Part shown: piece after piece, positions 16,929-26,156 of the stretch
How positions within the stretch are numbered: the stretch's first letter is position 1
Layout of the letters: every line of letters starts with the position of its first letter
Source of the DNA: CALKZN01 sp964633815
GTDB lineage: Bacteria; Pseudomonadota; Gammaproteobacteria; Arenicellales; Arenicellaceae
DNA: 51,051 bases
Direction of reading: 5' to 3'
Assembly (NCBI GenBank): GCA_964633815.1
Contig: CAZWHW010000011.1
Span: forward strand, 1 to 51,051
Translations under genes and position numbers: made by a program
Notes under the pieces: model-generated
The model's database searches: none
Told to the model about the DNA's origin: nothing
Seen by the model: the letters and a program-made list of their open reading frames with translations, nothing else

Positions 16929-17977
16929 TACTCTCTACTAAGCCGGTGTGCGACAAATAATACGCTAGTTAATAATAAAACACCTGTCGCTTGGTGCAGA
17001 CCACCCCACATCACAGGCACACCTTTTAGAAGAGTGATGATACCAAAACAAATTTGAGCACTCGTTAAGCTCAACATCACTAGCAAACTTTGGCGCAGCT
17101 TCAAACCAGAGTTTTCGCCTGCAAGCCGCCAACCTTTAAAAAACAGAATACAAACCGCTATTGCAATCACATAAGCTAAATAGCGGTGAATAAATTGTAC
17201 TGTCACTGGATTCTCAAAAAAGTTTCGCCACCACTCTGTCATGGCAAACAATTCTTTAGGGATAAAGACATTCCCCATCTTTGGAAAGGTGTTATAGATG
17301 TGCCCTGCTTTTAAGCCAGCCACAAAAGCACCAGTAAGCATCATAAAAATAATCAACTTTGCCAGAAAAATGGCGCCAGTTTTGAGCGGTATTTTTTCAC
17401 GTCTTCGTTCACTATATAAATAGTCCAGCATAAACCAGATCATGAATACATAGATAAACAACGCGATGCCGAAATGTGCTGCTAGTCGATATTGGCTTAC
17501 ATGTGGGTTATTCACCAAGCCACTTTTCACCATATACCAACCAACTACAGCTTGCAGACCTCCCAGCAGAAACAAGCCAAACAATTTAAGCTTCCATGTT
17601 CCTTTGATATATCCTTTTAGCAAAAAAAACAGATATGGAATAAAAAACAATAAGCCAATAAATCTACCTAACACGCGATGCCCATATTCCCACCAGAAGA
17701 TATTTTTAAATTCTGCTAGGTTCATCCCTTTATTAATTTTCAGATATTCAGGGGATTGCTTATATTTATTGAAAACATCCATCCAATCAGCCAATGAAAA
17801 TGGGGGAATTGTGCCCATAATCGGCTCCCATTCAACCATCGACAAGCCAGACTGAGTCAAACGTGTCAGCCCACCTACAATAATCATAATGTAGACTGTT
17901 AACGCACAAACAAATAACCAAACTCCAACTGCTCGACGCTGGCTTAGTTCAGAAACAGTCATTGTTAAGGAAGTCAC
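16925..17977 (-). CDS. ctaA: Heme A synthase (COX15/CtaA)
   Basis: A 350-residue membrane protein with eight predicted helices that oxidises the methyl group of heme O to give heme A for cytochrome c oxidase. Heme-ligand histidines lie in GHRVLGRFIG, RLAAHFGIALF, FIHRYLAYVI and GGLHQATGVLLL, in the two-repeat pattern typical of the family. The N-terminal GGLTRLTQSGLSMVEW segment is a family hallmark. It converges with coq7 with overlapping stop codons. Confidence 0.94.
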   Translation of the reverse strand: MTSLTMTVSELSQRRAVGVWLFVCALTVYIMIIVGGLTRLTQSGLSMVEWEPIMGTIPPFSLADWMDVFNKYKQSPEYLKINKGMNLAEFKNIFWWEYGHRVLGRFIGLLFFIPYLFFLLKGYIKGTWKLKLFGLFLLGGLQAVVGWYMVKSGLVNNPHVSQYRLAAHFGIALFIYVFMIWFMLDYLYSERRREKIPLKTGAIFLAKLIIFMMLTGAFVAGLKAGHIYNTFPKMGNVFIPKELFAMTEWWRNFFENPVTVQFIHRYLAYVIAIAVCILFFKGWRLAGENSGLKLRQSLLVMLSLTSAQICFGIITLLKGVPVMWGGLHQATGVLLLTSVLFVAHRLSREY

Positions 17978-18099
17978 GATCTATTTGATAGGATAGTTTC
18001 AGGCTGTTTAGTATTTGGATGGCAAGTCAATATTCTGTTAAATTCACAGCCACCCTGTTCCACCTAGACTGCACCCGCCTAAATAGCGACATTTCTTGA

Positions 18100-19317
18100 T
18101 TAATCTGTATATCGCGAAAACACGAGTGAAGCATTAGTTCCGCCAAAACCAAATGAGTTTGACATAACAGTATCAAACCTGCCTTCTTTTCGGTCGAACA
18201 GAATAGGCATTCCCTCAGCTTCAGGATCAAGGTTTTGGATATTCGCTGAGGCTGCCATAAAATCATTTTTCATCATCACCAATGAATAGATTGCTTCATG
18301 CACACCAGCCGCCCCTAATGCATGGCCTGTTAATGATTTAGTTGCACCAATAGCTGGAATATCAGTGCCCGCAAACACTTCTTGAATTGCTTCTAGTTCT
18401 TTAATGTCACCCACTGGCGTGGATGTACCATGGGTATTGATATAATCAATAGAGCCATTAAAGTCTTCGAGCGCTTGCTGCATACAACGAACTGCGCCTT
18501 CACCAGAAGGCGCGACCATGTCATAACCATCAGAAGTTGCTCCAAAACCTACCAATTCACCATAAATTTTTGCACCACGAGCCTTAGCATGTTCAAGCTC
18601 TTCAAGCACTAGCATGCCGCCGCCGCCTGCAATTACAAAACCATCACGATCTACATCATAGGTTCTTGAAGCAGTTTCCGGTGAGTCATTATATTTACTC
18701 GACATAGCGCCCATGGCGTCAAATAAAATAGACATCTCCCATGTCTCTTCTTCCCCGCCACCTGCAAAAACTGTGTGATGACGACCAGATCGAATAATAT
18801 CAGCTGCATGACCAATACAATGAGCACTTGTTGAGCATGCAGAACTAATTGAATAGCTAACGCCTTTAATACCAAACATCGTTGCTAAACAAGCAGAAGT
18901 AGTGCTAGCCATCGATTTGGTCACCGAGTATGGGCCAACACGTTTAACGCCTTTTGTTCTAGCCGTATCTGCCGCTAGCACATTGGCACGTGAAGAACCG
19001 CCACCCGAACCGACAATTAAACCAATTTTAGGGTCTTTAATTTCTTCTAAATCTAAACCAGCATCAGCAATTGCTTGTTGCATAGAGATATAACAAAAGG
19101 CAGCGGCATCACTCATAAAACGTTTTTGTTTACGACCGATCAATTCATCTACATCAATTTCTATACGACCCGCAATTTGAGAACGCATACTGAGTTCTGC
19201 ATAATCTTCGCAGAATTTAATGCCAGACTTACCTTGCTTTAGGCTAGCAGTAACTTCTTCAGCATTATTCCCAATACTAGAAACAATACCTAAACCCGTG
19301 ACTACAACACGTTTCAT
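18100..19317 (-). CDS. fabB: 3-oxoacyl-ACP synthase I
   Basis: Elongating ketosynthase required for unsaturated fatty acids. The 405-residue protein has the catalytic triad C161 (SSACSTSAH), H296 (NTHGTST) and H332 (LTGHALGAAG). The total length and the presence of fabA 45 nt upstream on the same strand identify FabB rather than FabF. A good ribosome site precedes the ATG at 19317 (AGAGGTTCTT in the spacer). Confidence 0.97.
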   Translation of the reverse strand: MKRVVVTGLGIVSSIGNNAEEVTASLKQGKSGIKFCEDYAELSMRSQIAGRIEIDVDELIGRKQKRFMSDAAAFCYISMQQAIADAGLDLEEIKDPKIGLIVGSGGGSSRANVLAADTARTKGVKRVGPYSVTKSMASTTSACLATMFGIKGVSYSISSACSTSAHCIGHAADIIRSGRHHTVFAGGGEEETWEMSILFDAMGAMSSKYNDSPETASRTYDVDRDGFVIAGGGGMLVLEELEHAKARGAKIYGELVGFGATSDGYDMVAPSGEGAVRCMQQALEDFNGSIDYINTHGTSTPVGDIKELEAIQEVFAGTDIPAIGATKSLTGHALGAAGVHEAIYSLVMMKNDFMAASANIQNLDPEAEGMPILFDRKEGRFDTVMSNSFGFGGTNASLVFSRYTD

Positions 19318-19362
19318 AAGAACCTCTTAATGCTTTTTGATATTCTAGTTTGCACTATATTG

Positions 19363-19863
19363 TTAAGTGAAAAGGCCTACTTTAAGGTCTTTCATATTAT
19401 AAATTTCTTGATCATCAACAAACACACTAGCATCACCTATCCCCATAAATAACCTCCGAGATACCACGCGCGTCATATCTATTTCATATCGAACAACCTT
19501 AGCATCGGGTTCAACTTGGCCTGTGAACTTCACTTCACCAACACCCAAAGCGCGACCTTTCCCAGGACCGCCAATCCAGCCAAGATAAAAGCCAATCAGC
19601 TGCCAAACAGCATCAAGCCCTAAGCAACCAGGCATCACTGGATCACCAATAAAATGACATTGGAAAAACCATAGATCAGGATTAACATCCAACTCAGCAA
19701 CAATTTTCCCCTTGCCATGTTTGCCTCCATCATCGTTAATTTTGACAATACGATTAAACATCAACATCGGTGGTGCTGGTAAACGAGAAGCATCTTGACC
19801 AGGCAATTCTCCCTTACCATGAACAATCAAATCTTCGTAAGAATAACTCTCTTTTTGTAGCAT
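19363..19863 (-). CDS. fabA: 3-hydroxydecanoyl-ACP dehydratase/isomerase
   Basis: Introduces the cis double bond at the C10 stage of fatty-acid synthesis. The 166-residue hot-dog protein keeps the catalytic H70 (QCHFIGDPVMPGC) and D84 (LGLDAVWQ), at the same numbering as E. coli FabA. It is the first gene of the fabA-fabB operon. No clear FabR-type operator was identified upstream. Confidence 0.97.
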   Translation of the reverse strand: MLQKESYSYEDLIVHGKGELPGQDASRLPAPPMLMFNRIVKINDDGGKHGKGKIVAELDVNPDLWFFQCHFIGDPVMPGCLGLDAVWQLIGFYLGWIGGPGKGRALGVGEVKFTGQVEPDAKVVRYEIDMTRVVSRRLFMGIGDASVFVDDQEIYNMKDLKVGLFT

Positions 19864-19943
19864 AATTTTTTTCTGGATTATGTTGATGATATTTGCAGTT
19901 CCAGCAAGCTAAATTCAATGGCAAGCAAACTTCAGTCAAATTT

Positions 19944-19964
19944 AAAAGGCGTTATTATAACGCC
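19944..19964 (-). terminator. Probable terminator of the AEC transporter gene
   Basis: On the minus strand GGCGTTA and TAACGCC form a 7-bp stem with a 3-nt loop, followed by TTTTAAATTT. It lies 75 nt past the transporter stop and about 85 nt before fabA. Confidence 0.5.
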
Positions 19965-20038
19965 ATCATCTATAGAGACACAAAGCTCAATAGCAATTAA
20001 AGCATTATTTTACCGTTATGCCTTAAATAACATCACTC

Positions 20039-20908
20039 CTAGACAATTAGATATAACAACACAAAATACACCAACACTGCCATTAGATTGCTGAGCAACA
20101 CAATAGATGCAACTTTTTCTGGTTCTAAATGGTAACGTTCAGCAAAAATAAAGTTCATCACCGCTGGAGGTAATGCACCGAAAATCATAATTTGCTTCAT
20201 TTGTTCAGGGTTCATTCCAAGCACATTAGCTAATAGCCATGCTAACAAAATACCAACAATTGGGCCTAAACAACTTCCTACAAATGCCATCGACAAATCA
20301 CTCCAATGTACGTGCTGCAAACGAACACCTAAAGAAACCAACATGAGTGGGATAGCTGCCTGACCGAGCATCTCTATCGGAAGCACCAATTCACGCGGCA
20401 ACTCACCATCAATAGCATTGATTAACAACCCTAAAACCATTGCAATAATAACGGGAGTTTTGATGAATTCAACGACACTTAAACGTCCACTCATCAAAAA
20501 TATACCTAAAGTGAAATGCCAAACATTTCCAATCAAGAATAAAATAATTGCAGCATTTAAAGCTTGCTCACCAAAGGTGAAAACAATCAATGGAATCCCT
20601 AAATTACCCCAATTCCTAAACATCATCGGTGGAACCAGCGTTCGCCATTCATAAGAGAGCAACTTTGCAACTACAAAAGCTGTCAAACCAGAGGCTAAAA
20701 TAATAATTGACGCAGCAATCGCTAAATCGGCATAAATCGCAATTTGAAAATCCTTACTCGACATTACAGAAAAAACTAATGCCGGAACTAACAAATCCAA
20801 AATCATGCGATTAATTGCCTGCATATCAGGCCGCAAAAAGCGAGCATAGATGTAACCACACAAAACAATAAAAAATACTGGAAAAATGATAAATAGAGCT
20901 TGGAGCAT
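20039..20908 (-). CDS. AEC family permease (auxin efflux carrier-like)
   Basis: A 289-residue polytopic membrane protein, hydrophobic along nearly its whole length with about ten helices. The N-terminal half LCGYIYAR and ILDLLVPALVFSVMS and the C-terminal VSLGVRLQH with FGALPPAVMNFIFAERY are typical of the AEC family, which exports or imports carboxylates in bacteria. The substrate cannot be read from sequence. It diverges from cmoA. Confidence 0.88.
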   Translation of the reverse strand: MLQALFIIFPVFFIVLCGYIYARFLRPDMQAINRMILDLLVPALVFSVMSSKDFQIAIYADLAIAASIIILASGLTAFVVAKLLSYEWRTLVPPMMFRNWGNLGIPLIVFTFGEQALNAAIILFLIGNVWHFTLGIFLMSGRLSVVEFIKTPVIIAMVLGLLINAIDGELPRELVLPIEMLGQAAIPLMLVSLGVRLQHVHWSDLSMAFVGSCLGPIVGILLAWLLANVLGMNPEQMKQIMIFGALPPAVMNFIFAERYHLEPEKVASIVLLSNLMAVLVYFVLLYLIV

Positions 20909-21064
20909 AAATGAATTATTTAGTCGTGAGACATTCTATCCTTTTGACTTCATTATTAGTTTATTGTTGTCTTGGAGCGATTTTACGAAACGATTATACT
21001 ATGCGTGTTCAAGAAAGTTATCTACTCATACAACAACTGACGGAATTGTTTCCAAACTTCAATC

Positions 21065-21802
21065 ATGCCAACACGCAAACGTGACACTGTCTACCAAAAC
21101 CCTCTCGCTGAGTTAACTGATTTTAGCTTTGATCGAGAAGTAGTGAGCGTGTTTGAAGACATGATCAATCGTTCTGTGCCTAGCTATGCCAGCATAGTGC
21201 ATAGACTGACCTACTTAGCAGAAAAGTTTGGACAAGATAATAGTGCTTGTTACGATCTTGGTTGTTCGTTAGGTGCATCAACACTCGCCATGCGCAAAGG
21301 TCTTCAACAAAAAGAAAACGTGCAACTGTTCAGTATTGATGCCTCCGCTGACATGATAAAACGCGCTCAGCAATATATTCAGAAAGACTCCTATCAAACG
21401 CCTGTAACGTTTTCACAAGAAGATATTCGCTGCAGCAAAATTAATAATGCTTCCATGGTGGTATTGAACTTCACTTTACAATTCTTGCCACCTAAGGATC
21501 GTGACCAGCTTATCCAAACCATTTATGCTGGCATGAATACTGGAGCCTGCTTAGTGTTATCTGAAAAAATTCGTTTTGATAATAATAAAGTGCAAGACAT
21601 TATTACCGACTTGCATCATCAGTTTAAGCGCGAACAAGGTTATAGTGATCTAGAAATTGCCCAAAAACGTGATGCCATTGAGAATGTAATGAAACTCGAA
21701 ACCCAAGATCAACATATTAAACGCTTACAAAGCTCAGGCTTCACTCAGGTAACTCAATGGCACCAAAATATGGCATTTTGTTCGTTTTTAGCTATCAAAT
21801 AA
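21065..21802 (+). CDS. cmoA: Carboxy-S-adenosyl-L-methionine synthase
   Basis: Makes carboxy-SAM from SAM and prephenate for modification of wobble uridine in tRNA. The 245-residue Rossmann methyltransferase-fold protein has the SAM motif CYDLGCSLGAST, the FSIDASADMI segment and MVVLNFTLQFLPP, as in CmoA. The cmoA-cmoB order is conserved; cmoB begins 39 nt downstream. Confidence 0.95.
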   Translation: MPTRKRDTVYQNPLAELTDFSFDREVVSVFEDMINRSVPSYASIVHRLTYLAEKFGQDNSACYDLGCSLGASTLAMRKGLQQKENVQLFSIDASADMIKRAQQYIQKDSYQTPVTFSQEDIRCSKINNASMVVLNFTLQFLPPKDRDQLIQTIYAGMNTGACLVLSEKIRFDNNKVQDIITDLHHQFKREQGYSDLEIAQKRDAIENVMKLETQDQHIKRLQSSGFTQVTQWHQNMAFCSFLAIK

Positions 21803-21841
21803 CTATTCAGCTCGCTAATTACTCTGCAACCTAAACAAATC

Positions 21842-22819
21842 ATGTCTCTTGATTTCTCAAAATTCTTAAATCGACCCGAACTCTCCCAATGGCGACCAGC
21901 TCTCACTGAAGTGCTATTAAAACAAGTCTGGCAAAAAAAGCATGGACACCTGACAGACTGGCTAAACGTTGTAGAAAATCTACCAACAGTTAAATCTGAC
22001 CTTAACATTCTTAACCAAGACACAATTCAAATTGGTTCATCGCAGCAATTAAGTGATGAACAATTACAAGCGTTGTTAGCTGGACTGAAAGAGTTAATGC
22101 CTTGGCGTAAAGGCCCATTTCATTTTTTCGATATTTTCATAGACACTGAATGGCGTTCAGATTGGAAGTGGCAACGATTTGCCCCACATATTAGCTCATT
22201 AGCTGGCAAACGAGTTCTCGATGTTGGATGTGGCAGCGGTTATCACTGCTGGCGAATGCTTGGCGAAGGCGCTGAATATGTGCTAGGCATCGATCCTACA
22301 CTGCGTTTTTATATGCAGTATTTATCCGCGCAAAAATATATTCAATCTGAGAAATTTGACTTCATTCCAATTGGAATTGAACATCTTCCGGCGTCCATGG
22401 AATTGTTTGATACTAGCTTTTCAATGGGCGTCCTCTATCACCGCCGCGACATGCAACAGCACATCGTAGAACTGCGCGACACACTTAAAACAGGCGGCGA
22501 ATTAGTGCTAGAGACCTTGATCGTTGATTCAGACTGTCCAAATTTAACTAACGATGTATTAATCCCAGAAGATCGTTATGCCGCCATGTGTAATGTTTGG
22601 AACATTCCAACAATCAAACGCCTAAAGTCTGAATTGTCTCTAGCTGGCTTTAGTAATATTCGCTGTATCGAAGAAAACATCACCAGCCTTGAAGAACAAC
22701 GTCGCACTGATTGGATAGCGGGCTATTCGCTACGCGAGTTTCTGGATCCTGAGGATATTACTAAAACACGAGAAGGCTATCCCGCCCCCAAAAGAGCAAC
22801 AATGCTCGCTACAAAATGA
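21842..22819 (+). CDS. cmoB: tRNA U34 carboxymethyltransferase
   Basis: Transfers the carboxymethyl group from carboxy-SAM to 5-hydroxyuridine-34, giving cmo5U. The 325-residue protein has WRKGPFHFFDIFIDTEWRSD upstream of the SAM-binding VLDVGCGSGYHCWRM, both diagnostic for CmoB, and FSMGVLYHRRDMQQHI further on. Length matches the E. coli enzyme. It converges with the sulfotransferase gene. Confidence 0.95.
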   Translation: MSLDFSKFLNRPELSQWRPALTEVLLKQVWQKKHGHLTDWLNVVENLPTVKSDLNILNQDTIQIGSSQQLSDEQLQALLAGLKELMPWRKGPFHFFDIFIDTEWRSDWKWQRFAPHISSLAGKRVLDVGCGSGYHCWRMLGEGAEYVLGIDPTLRFYMQYLSAQKYIQSEKFDFIPIGIEHLPASMELFDTSFSMGVLYHRRDMQQHIVELRDTLKTGGELVLETLIVDSDCPNLTNDVLIPEDRYAAMCNVWNIPTIKRLKSELSLAGFSNIRCIEENITSLEEQRRTDWIAGYSLREFLDPEDITKTREGYPAPKRATMLATK

Positions 22820-22852
22820 TTTTGGCTAATTAACTAAGAAGTTTATGACTAC

Positions 22853-23497
22853 CTAATCAATTGAATAACCAAGCTTTTCAAAATCTTTTTGATAAATATC
22901 TAGGACAATTGCCTTTGCTTCCGCATCTAAATTTAAATCAAGATTTTGCGCATATTGCTTGACCTTGCCTTTGTTGGCGTGCTTCATTTGTAAGTCTTGG
23001 GTTTGTCCAAAAAACTCAATATCGATATATGATTTTACTTTTTCAAGACCTGCTTCGAGTTTAAATAGCTTATAGGTACAACCAGGGATAATAAATTTTG
23101 ATTGAGGTAAAAAATGATTATCACAATACCCAATCGTCATCGCATTTTCTTGCAACTCTTGCTTGATAAACTCTGATAGAGAATCTCCCGTTTCAACATA
23201 TTTAGCAAAATACTTTTGATGCTTAAATGCACTCTCAAGACGCTTTATTGGATGTCGTATAACTGCGAAATAAACATCAAAAAAACTAGGCGAAAACATT
23301 TTCCCAACAGAAGCACCATCAACATGCTGCGGTGATGTAATATTCCATTTATTACTTACACCCCGGGAACGATACACACGGTCAATTAGCCCTAGCTCCA
23401 TACCATTATCATAAGCATAATCCTCAACTGAAGATCCACCACATTTAGGGATATGAGAAAAATATCCTAGTTTAGACTGGTAACGAAAAATTGGCAT
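22853..23497 (-). CDS. Sulfotransferase family 2 protein
   Basis: A 214-residue PAPS-dependent sulfotransferase-like protein. The 5'-phosphosulfate loop appears as FSHIPKCGGSSVEDY near residue 13, and the 3'-phosphate-binding segment as FAVIRHPIKRLESAF near residue 76, in the order expected for Sulfotransfer_2 enzymes. Most bacterial members act on carbohydrates or small envelope molecules; the acceptor is unknown here. It stands between cmoB and ilvH without obvious functional link, and may be an accessory insertion. The start ATG at 23497 has no strong ribosome site. Confidence 0.75.
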   Translation of the reverse strand: MPIFRYQSKLGYFSHIPKCGGSSVEDYAYDNGMELGLIDRVYRSRGVSNKWNITSPQHVDGASVGKMFSPSFFDVYFAVIRHPIKRLESAFKHQKYFAKYVETGDSLSEFIKQELQENAMTIGYCDNHFLPQSKFIIPGCTYKLFKLEAGLEKVKSYIDIEFFGQTQDLQMKHANKGKVKQYAQNLDLNLDAEAKAIVLDIYQKDFEKLGYSID

Positions 23498-23530
23498 TTC
23501 TATATTTGCGGTAATTTTTCAGTTGGATAA

Positions 23531-24079
23531 TTAGTGGAACTCTTGATCCATTAAGTCCAATCGTTTGGTAAACGGATTCATAGCTCGTACTACCGCAACA
23601 CGACCACTGCGCACAAACTCGTAAATACAATCTTTAGGCTCAAGATAATCATGCATCATTTGAATAGTCGTTTCTTTGCCCGTCTTGATAAGCACTGCAT
23701 AGTCATCATGCTGTTCGATAATGGCAGGATTGTGCAACTCCATTAATTCTTGCTTGCTTGCTTCATCCTTAAGAATTTGGGAATCCACTTTGAACAGGCC
23801 CACTTCGCGAGCAACTACTTCTTCTGAAAGATAAGCAAAAGCGGCAACCACATCTATTTTTTTCTCAAGCTGGGCTACAATTTTATTTACCCATTTTTCA
23901 GTACATTGCACAGTCAATGTGAAACGATGAATGCCGTCAATACGCGATGCACTGGTTGCCAAGGTATCAATATTCATCTTGATTCTGGTGAATACGGAGA
24001 CCACCTCAGTCAACAAACCCGGCAGGTTTTCAGAGAACACCATGATTGTATAGGAGTTGATTTTTTCTGAATTACTCAT
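23531..24079 (-). CDS. ilvH: Acetolactate synthase small (regulatory) subunit
   Basis: A 182-residue regulatory subunit of acetohydroxyacid synthase. It has an N-terminal ACT domain (YTIMVFSENLPGLLTEVVSVF) that binds valine for feedback inhibition and a C-terminal ALS_ss domain. It is somewhat longer than the usual 163 residues. It starts 2 nt after the ilvI stop with GGAGG in the overlap region, so translation is probably coupled to ilvI. Confidence 0.93.
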   Translation of the reverse strand: MSNSEKINSYTIMVFSENLPGLLTEVVSVFTRIKMNIDTLATSASRIDGIHRFTLTVQCTEKWVNKIVAQLEKKIDVVAAFAYLSEEVVAREVGLFKVDSQILKDEASKQELMELHNPAIIEQHDDYAVLIKTGKETTIQMMHDYLEPKDCIYEFVRSGRVAVVRAMNPFTKRLDLMDQEFH

Positions 24080-24081
24080 GA

Positions 24082-25839
24082 TTATTCCTCCGCAGAAAGA
24101 GATACTTCTGCAACTGATTTACCCGTCGCCACCATTGGGAAAACATTCTCTTCTTTTACGACATCCACATGCAATAAATAAGGCGTCTTCGCTGCCAAAA
24201 ATCGATCAACCGCATCACTCAAATCATCTGTTTTACTAACCCGTTCTGCAGGCACTCCAAAACCTTCTGATATTTTGACAAAATCTGGATTAGTTAAACC
24301 TACTTGCGAATAACGATTATCAAAAAACAATTGCTGCCATTGGCGCACCATGCCAAGATAATTATTATCTAACAATAAAACTTTTACAGGCACTTCCCAT
24401 TGGCTACACATGCCCAATTCTTGAATAGTCATCTGAAAGCCACCGTCACCCACGACTGCAATCACGGGTCTAGCAGGCTCACCTGATTTTTCCGCATTTT
24501 GCTTTTCTGCATAAGCAGCGCCAAATGCCGCAGGTAAACCAAAGCCCATCGTGCCAGAACCGCCTGAGCTGATCCAAGCATCTTTAGACCTGAACTCATA
24601 ATAGCGCATGCCAATCATTTGATGTTGGCCCACATCGGTAACAACTACAGCACCGCCATTGGTCTTATCTGAAACCATGCGCATCACTTGTGGCATTTTC
24701 AACGTACCATCTTCATTAGGCGTGAGCACGCCATCAATCACCACTTCTTTTTCTTTACGGTCACATTCTCGAAAACGCGCTAACCATTCAGGGTGGTCTT
24801 TTTCATCAACAAGTGGAAGCAATGCTTCTAAAGCTTGTTTAGCATCAGCATGAAGTGCCACTGAAGCAGGAATATTTTTATTAATTTCAGCTTTATCGAT
24901 CTCAATATGAATGACCTTTGAATTAGGTAGATACTCTGGCAAGAGGCCTGTAACGCGATCATCAAAGCGCATGCCAATCGCAATGACCACATCGCTTTCA
25001 TTCGAGAGAAAATTTGGACCATAGTTCCCATGCATACCCGGCAGACCAACATATAAAGGGTGACCAGCTGGCATTGATGACAAACCATGAAAAGTTGTAG
25101 TCACAGGAATGCCCGTTTTCTCAGCGAAGGTTTGTAATGTCTCTTGAGCACCCGCAACATGAACACCATGACCTGCCAAAATCAACGGTCTTTGAGCGTC
25201 ATTAATCAAGTCGGCTGCCGCTGCAATCAACTTTGATTTTATTTTTGGTAGTGGTCTGTAACTACGAACATGTACATCAGGATATTCGCGATTGCTACGA
25301 TACTCAAATGATTCAAGCATTTGAACTTGGGCATTTTTGGTGATATCAATCAGCACAGGACCAGGTCTACCTGAATTGGCAATATAAAACGCTTTGCGTA
25401 AAATATCTGAAATTTGCTCAGCATCGGTGATTTGACAATTCCATTTGGTCAACGGTGCAGAAGCCCCAATAATATCTGATTCTTGAAACGCATCTGAACC
25501 AAGCAAAGAATCAAAAACTTGTCCTGTAATAGCGACTAATGGGGTTGAATCCAACAAGGCGTCATACAAACCTGTTAACAAATTAGTCGCACCAGGACCA
25601 GAAGTTGCAATACACGCAGCAGTTTTCCTATCAATACGTGCATAGGCTTCAGCAGCATGAATCGCACCTTGTTCGTGACGAGCCAAAATATGTGTGAGGC
25701 GATCTTGGAAATCATACATCGCATCATAGACCGGCATGATAGCTCCGCCTGGATAGCCAAATAAGGTATCAATCCCTTCAGCTATTAGACATTCTAACAA
25801 TGCCTTAGAACCTAAAATATTATTTTTCTTTATTGCCAT
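24082..25839 (-). CDS. ilvI: Acetolactate synthase large (catalytic) subunit
   Basis: TPP-dependent enzyme of branched-chain amino acid synthesis, condensing pyruvate to acetolactate or with 2-oxobutyrate. The 585-residue protein has the N-terminal GYPGGAIMPVYD, the FAD region around NYGPNFLSNESDVVIAIGMR and the TPP/Mg motif GDGGFQMTIQEL with the following DNN. I place the start at the ATG 25839, spaced 6 nt from GGAAGA; a GTG at 25845 is too close to that site. It lies 78 nt downstream of an attenuator terminator and a valine-rich leader peptide. Confidence 0.96.
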   Translation of the reverse strand: MAIKKNNILGSKALLECLIAEGIDTLFGYPGGAIMPVYDAMYDFQDRLTHILARHEQGAIHAAEAYARIDRKTAACIATSGPGATNLLTGLYDALLDSTPLVAITGQVFDSLLGSDAFQESDIIGASAPLTKWNCQITDAEQISDILRKAFYIANSGRPGPVLIDITKNAQVQMLESFEYRSNREYPDVHVRSYRPLPKIKSKLIAAAADLINDAQRPLILAGHGVHVAGAQETLQTFAEKTGIPVTTTFHGLSSMPAGHPLYVGLPGMHGNYGPNFLSNESDVVIAIGMRFDDRVTGLLPEYLPNSKVIHIEIDKAEINKNIPASVALHADAKQALEALLPLVDEKDHPEWLARFRECDRKEKEVVIDGVLTPNEDGTLKMPQVMRMVSDKTNGGAVVVTDVGQHQMIGMRYYEFRSKDAWISSGGSGTMGFGLPAAFGAAYAEKQNAEKSGEPARPVIAVVGDGGFQMTIQELGMCSQWEVPVKVLLLDNNYLGMVRQWQQLFFDNRYSQVGLTNPDFVKISEGFGVPAERVSKTDDLSDAVDRFLAAKTPYLLHVDVVKEENVFPMVATGKSVAEVSLSAEE

Positions 25840-25916
25840 ATGCACTCTTCCGCAAACACGTATGTTTAAAATTTATTGTCTTTTAAATAACGATCTAACA
25901 ATACCAAGAAAGCATT

Positions 25917-25950
25917 AAAAAAGCCCTTCTCAAATGAGAAAGGCTTTTTT
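25917..25950 (-). terminator. Attenuator terminator of the ilvIH operon
   Basis: On the minus strand AAAAAAGCCTTTCTC pairs fully, with one U-G wobble that exists only on this strand, to GAGAAGGGCTTTTTT around a 4-nt loop. The T run ends 78 nt before ilvI. The 5' arm CCTTTCTC (25943-25936) is also the exact complement of an upstream antiterminator segment GAGAAAGG (25968-25961), so the hairpin can be switched off. Confidence 0.88.
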
Positions 25951-25960
25951 AGAAATACGA

Positions 25961-25968
25961 CCTTTCTC
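25961..25968 (-). promoter_or_regulatory. Antiterminator arm of the ilv attenuator
   Basis: GAGAAAGG starts 7 nt after the leader peptide stop codon and is exactly complementary over 8 nt to the 5' arm of the terminator. A ribosome that finishes the leader would cover it and allow termination; one stalled at the valine codons would leave it free to pair. Confidence 0.75.
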
Positions 25969-25974
25969 TGATAT

Positions 25975-26064
25975 TCAGTTTGACACCACCACGACGACGT
26001 TAAGCACAACTACTTGGGTAGCTGCGTTCAACAAATTGTTCATTGTATTGTCTAATATTTTCAT
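25975..26064 (-). CDS. ilv leader peptide (valine-rich attenuator peptide)
   Basis: A 29-codon frame from the ATG at 26064 to the TGA at 25975, with an in-frame alternative ATG at 26043. Ten of the last twelve codons before the stop region read VVVLNVVVVV, i.e. eight valines with one leucine, encoded by GTA, GTT, GTG, GTC codons. Together with the following antiterminator and terminator this is a textbook branched-chain amino-acid attenuation leader. The ribosome-binding site is weak (AAGGG is 14 nt from the first ATG). The spacing of peptide stop, antiterminator and terminator fits the known mechanism, so I consider the peptide real despite its size. Confidence 0.85.
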   Translation of the reverse strand: MKILDNTMNNLLNAATQVVVLNVVVVVSN

Positions 26065-26156
26065 AGTTTGATTAAACACCCTTCACCAAACAGTTGCAAC
26101 GCGTTTTTAGAGTATTTCATTGATTTTTGTTAAAAATTGGCTGCAATAGAGAAATT

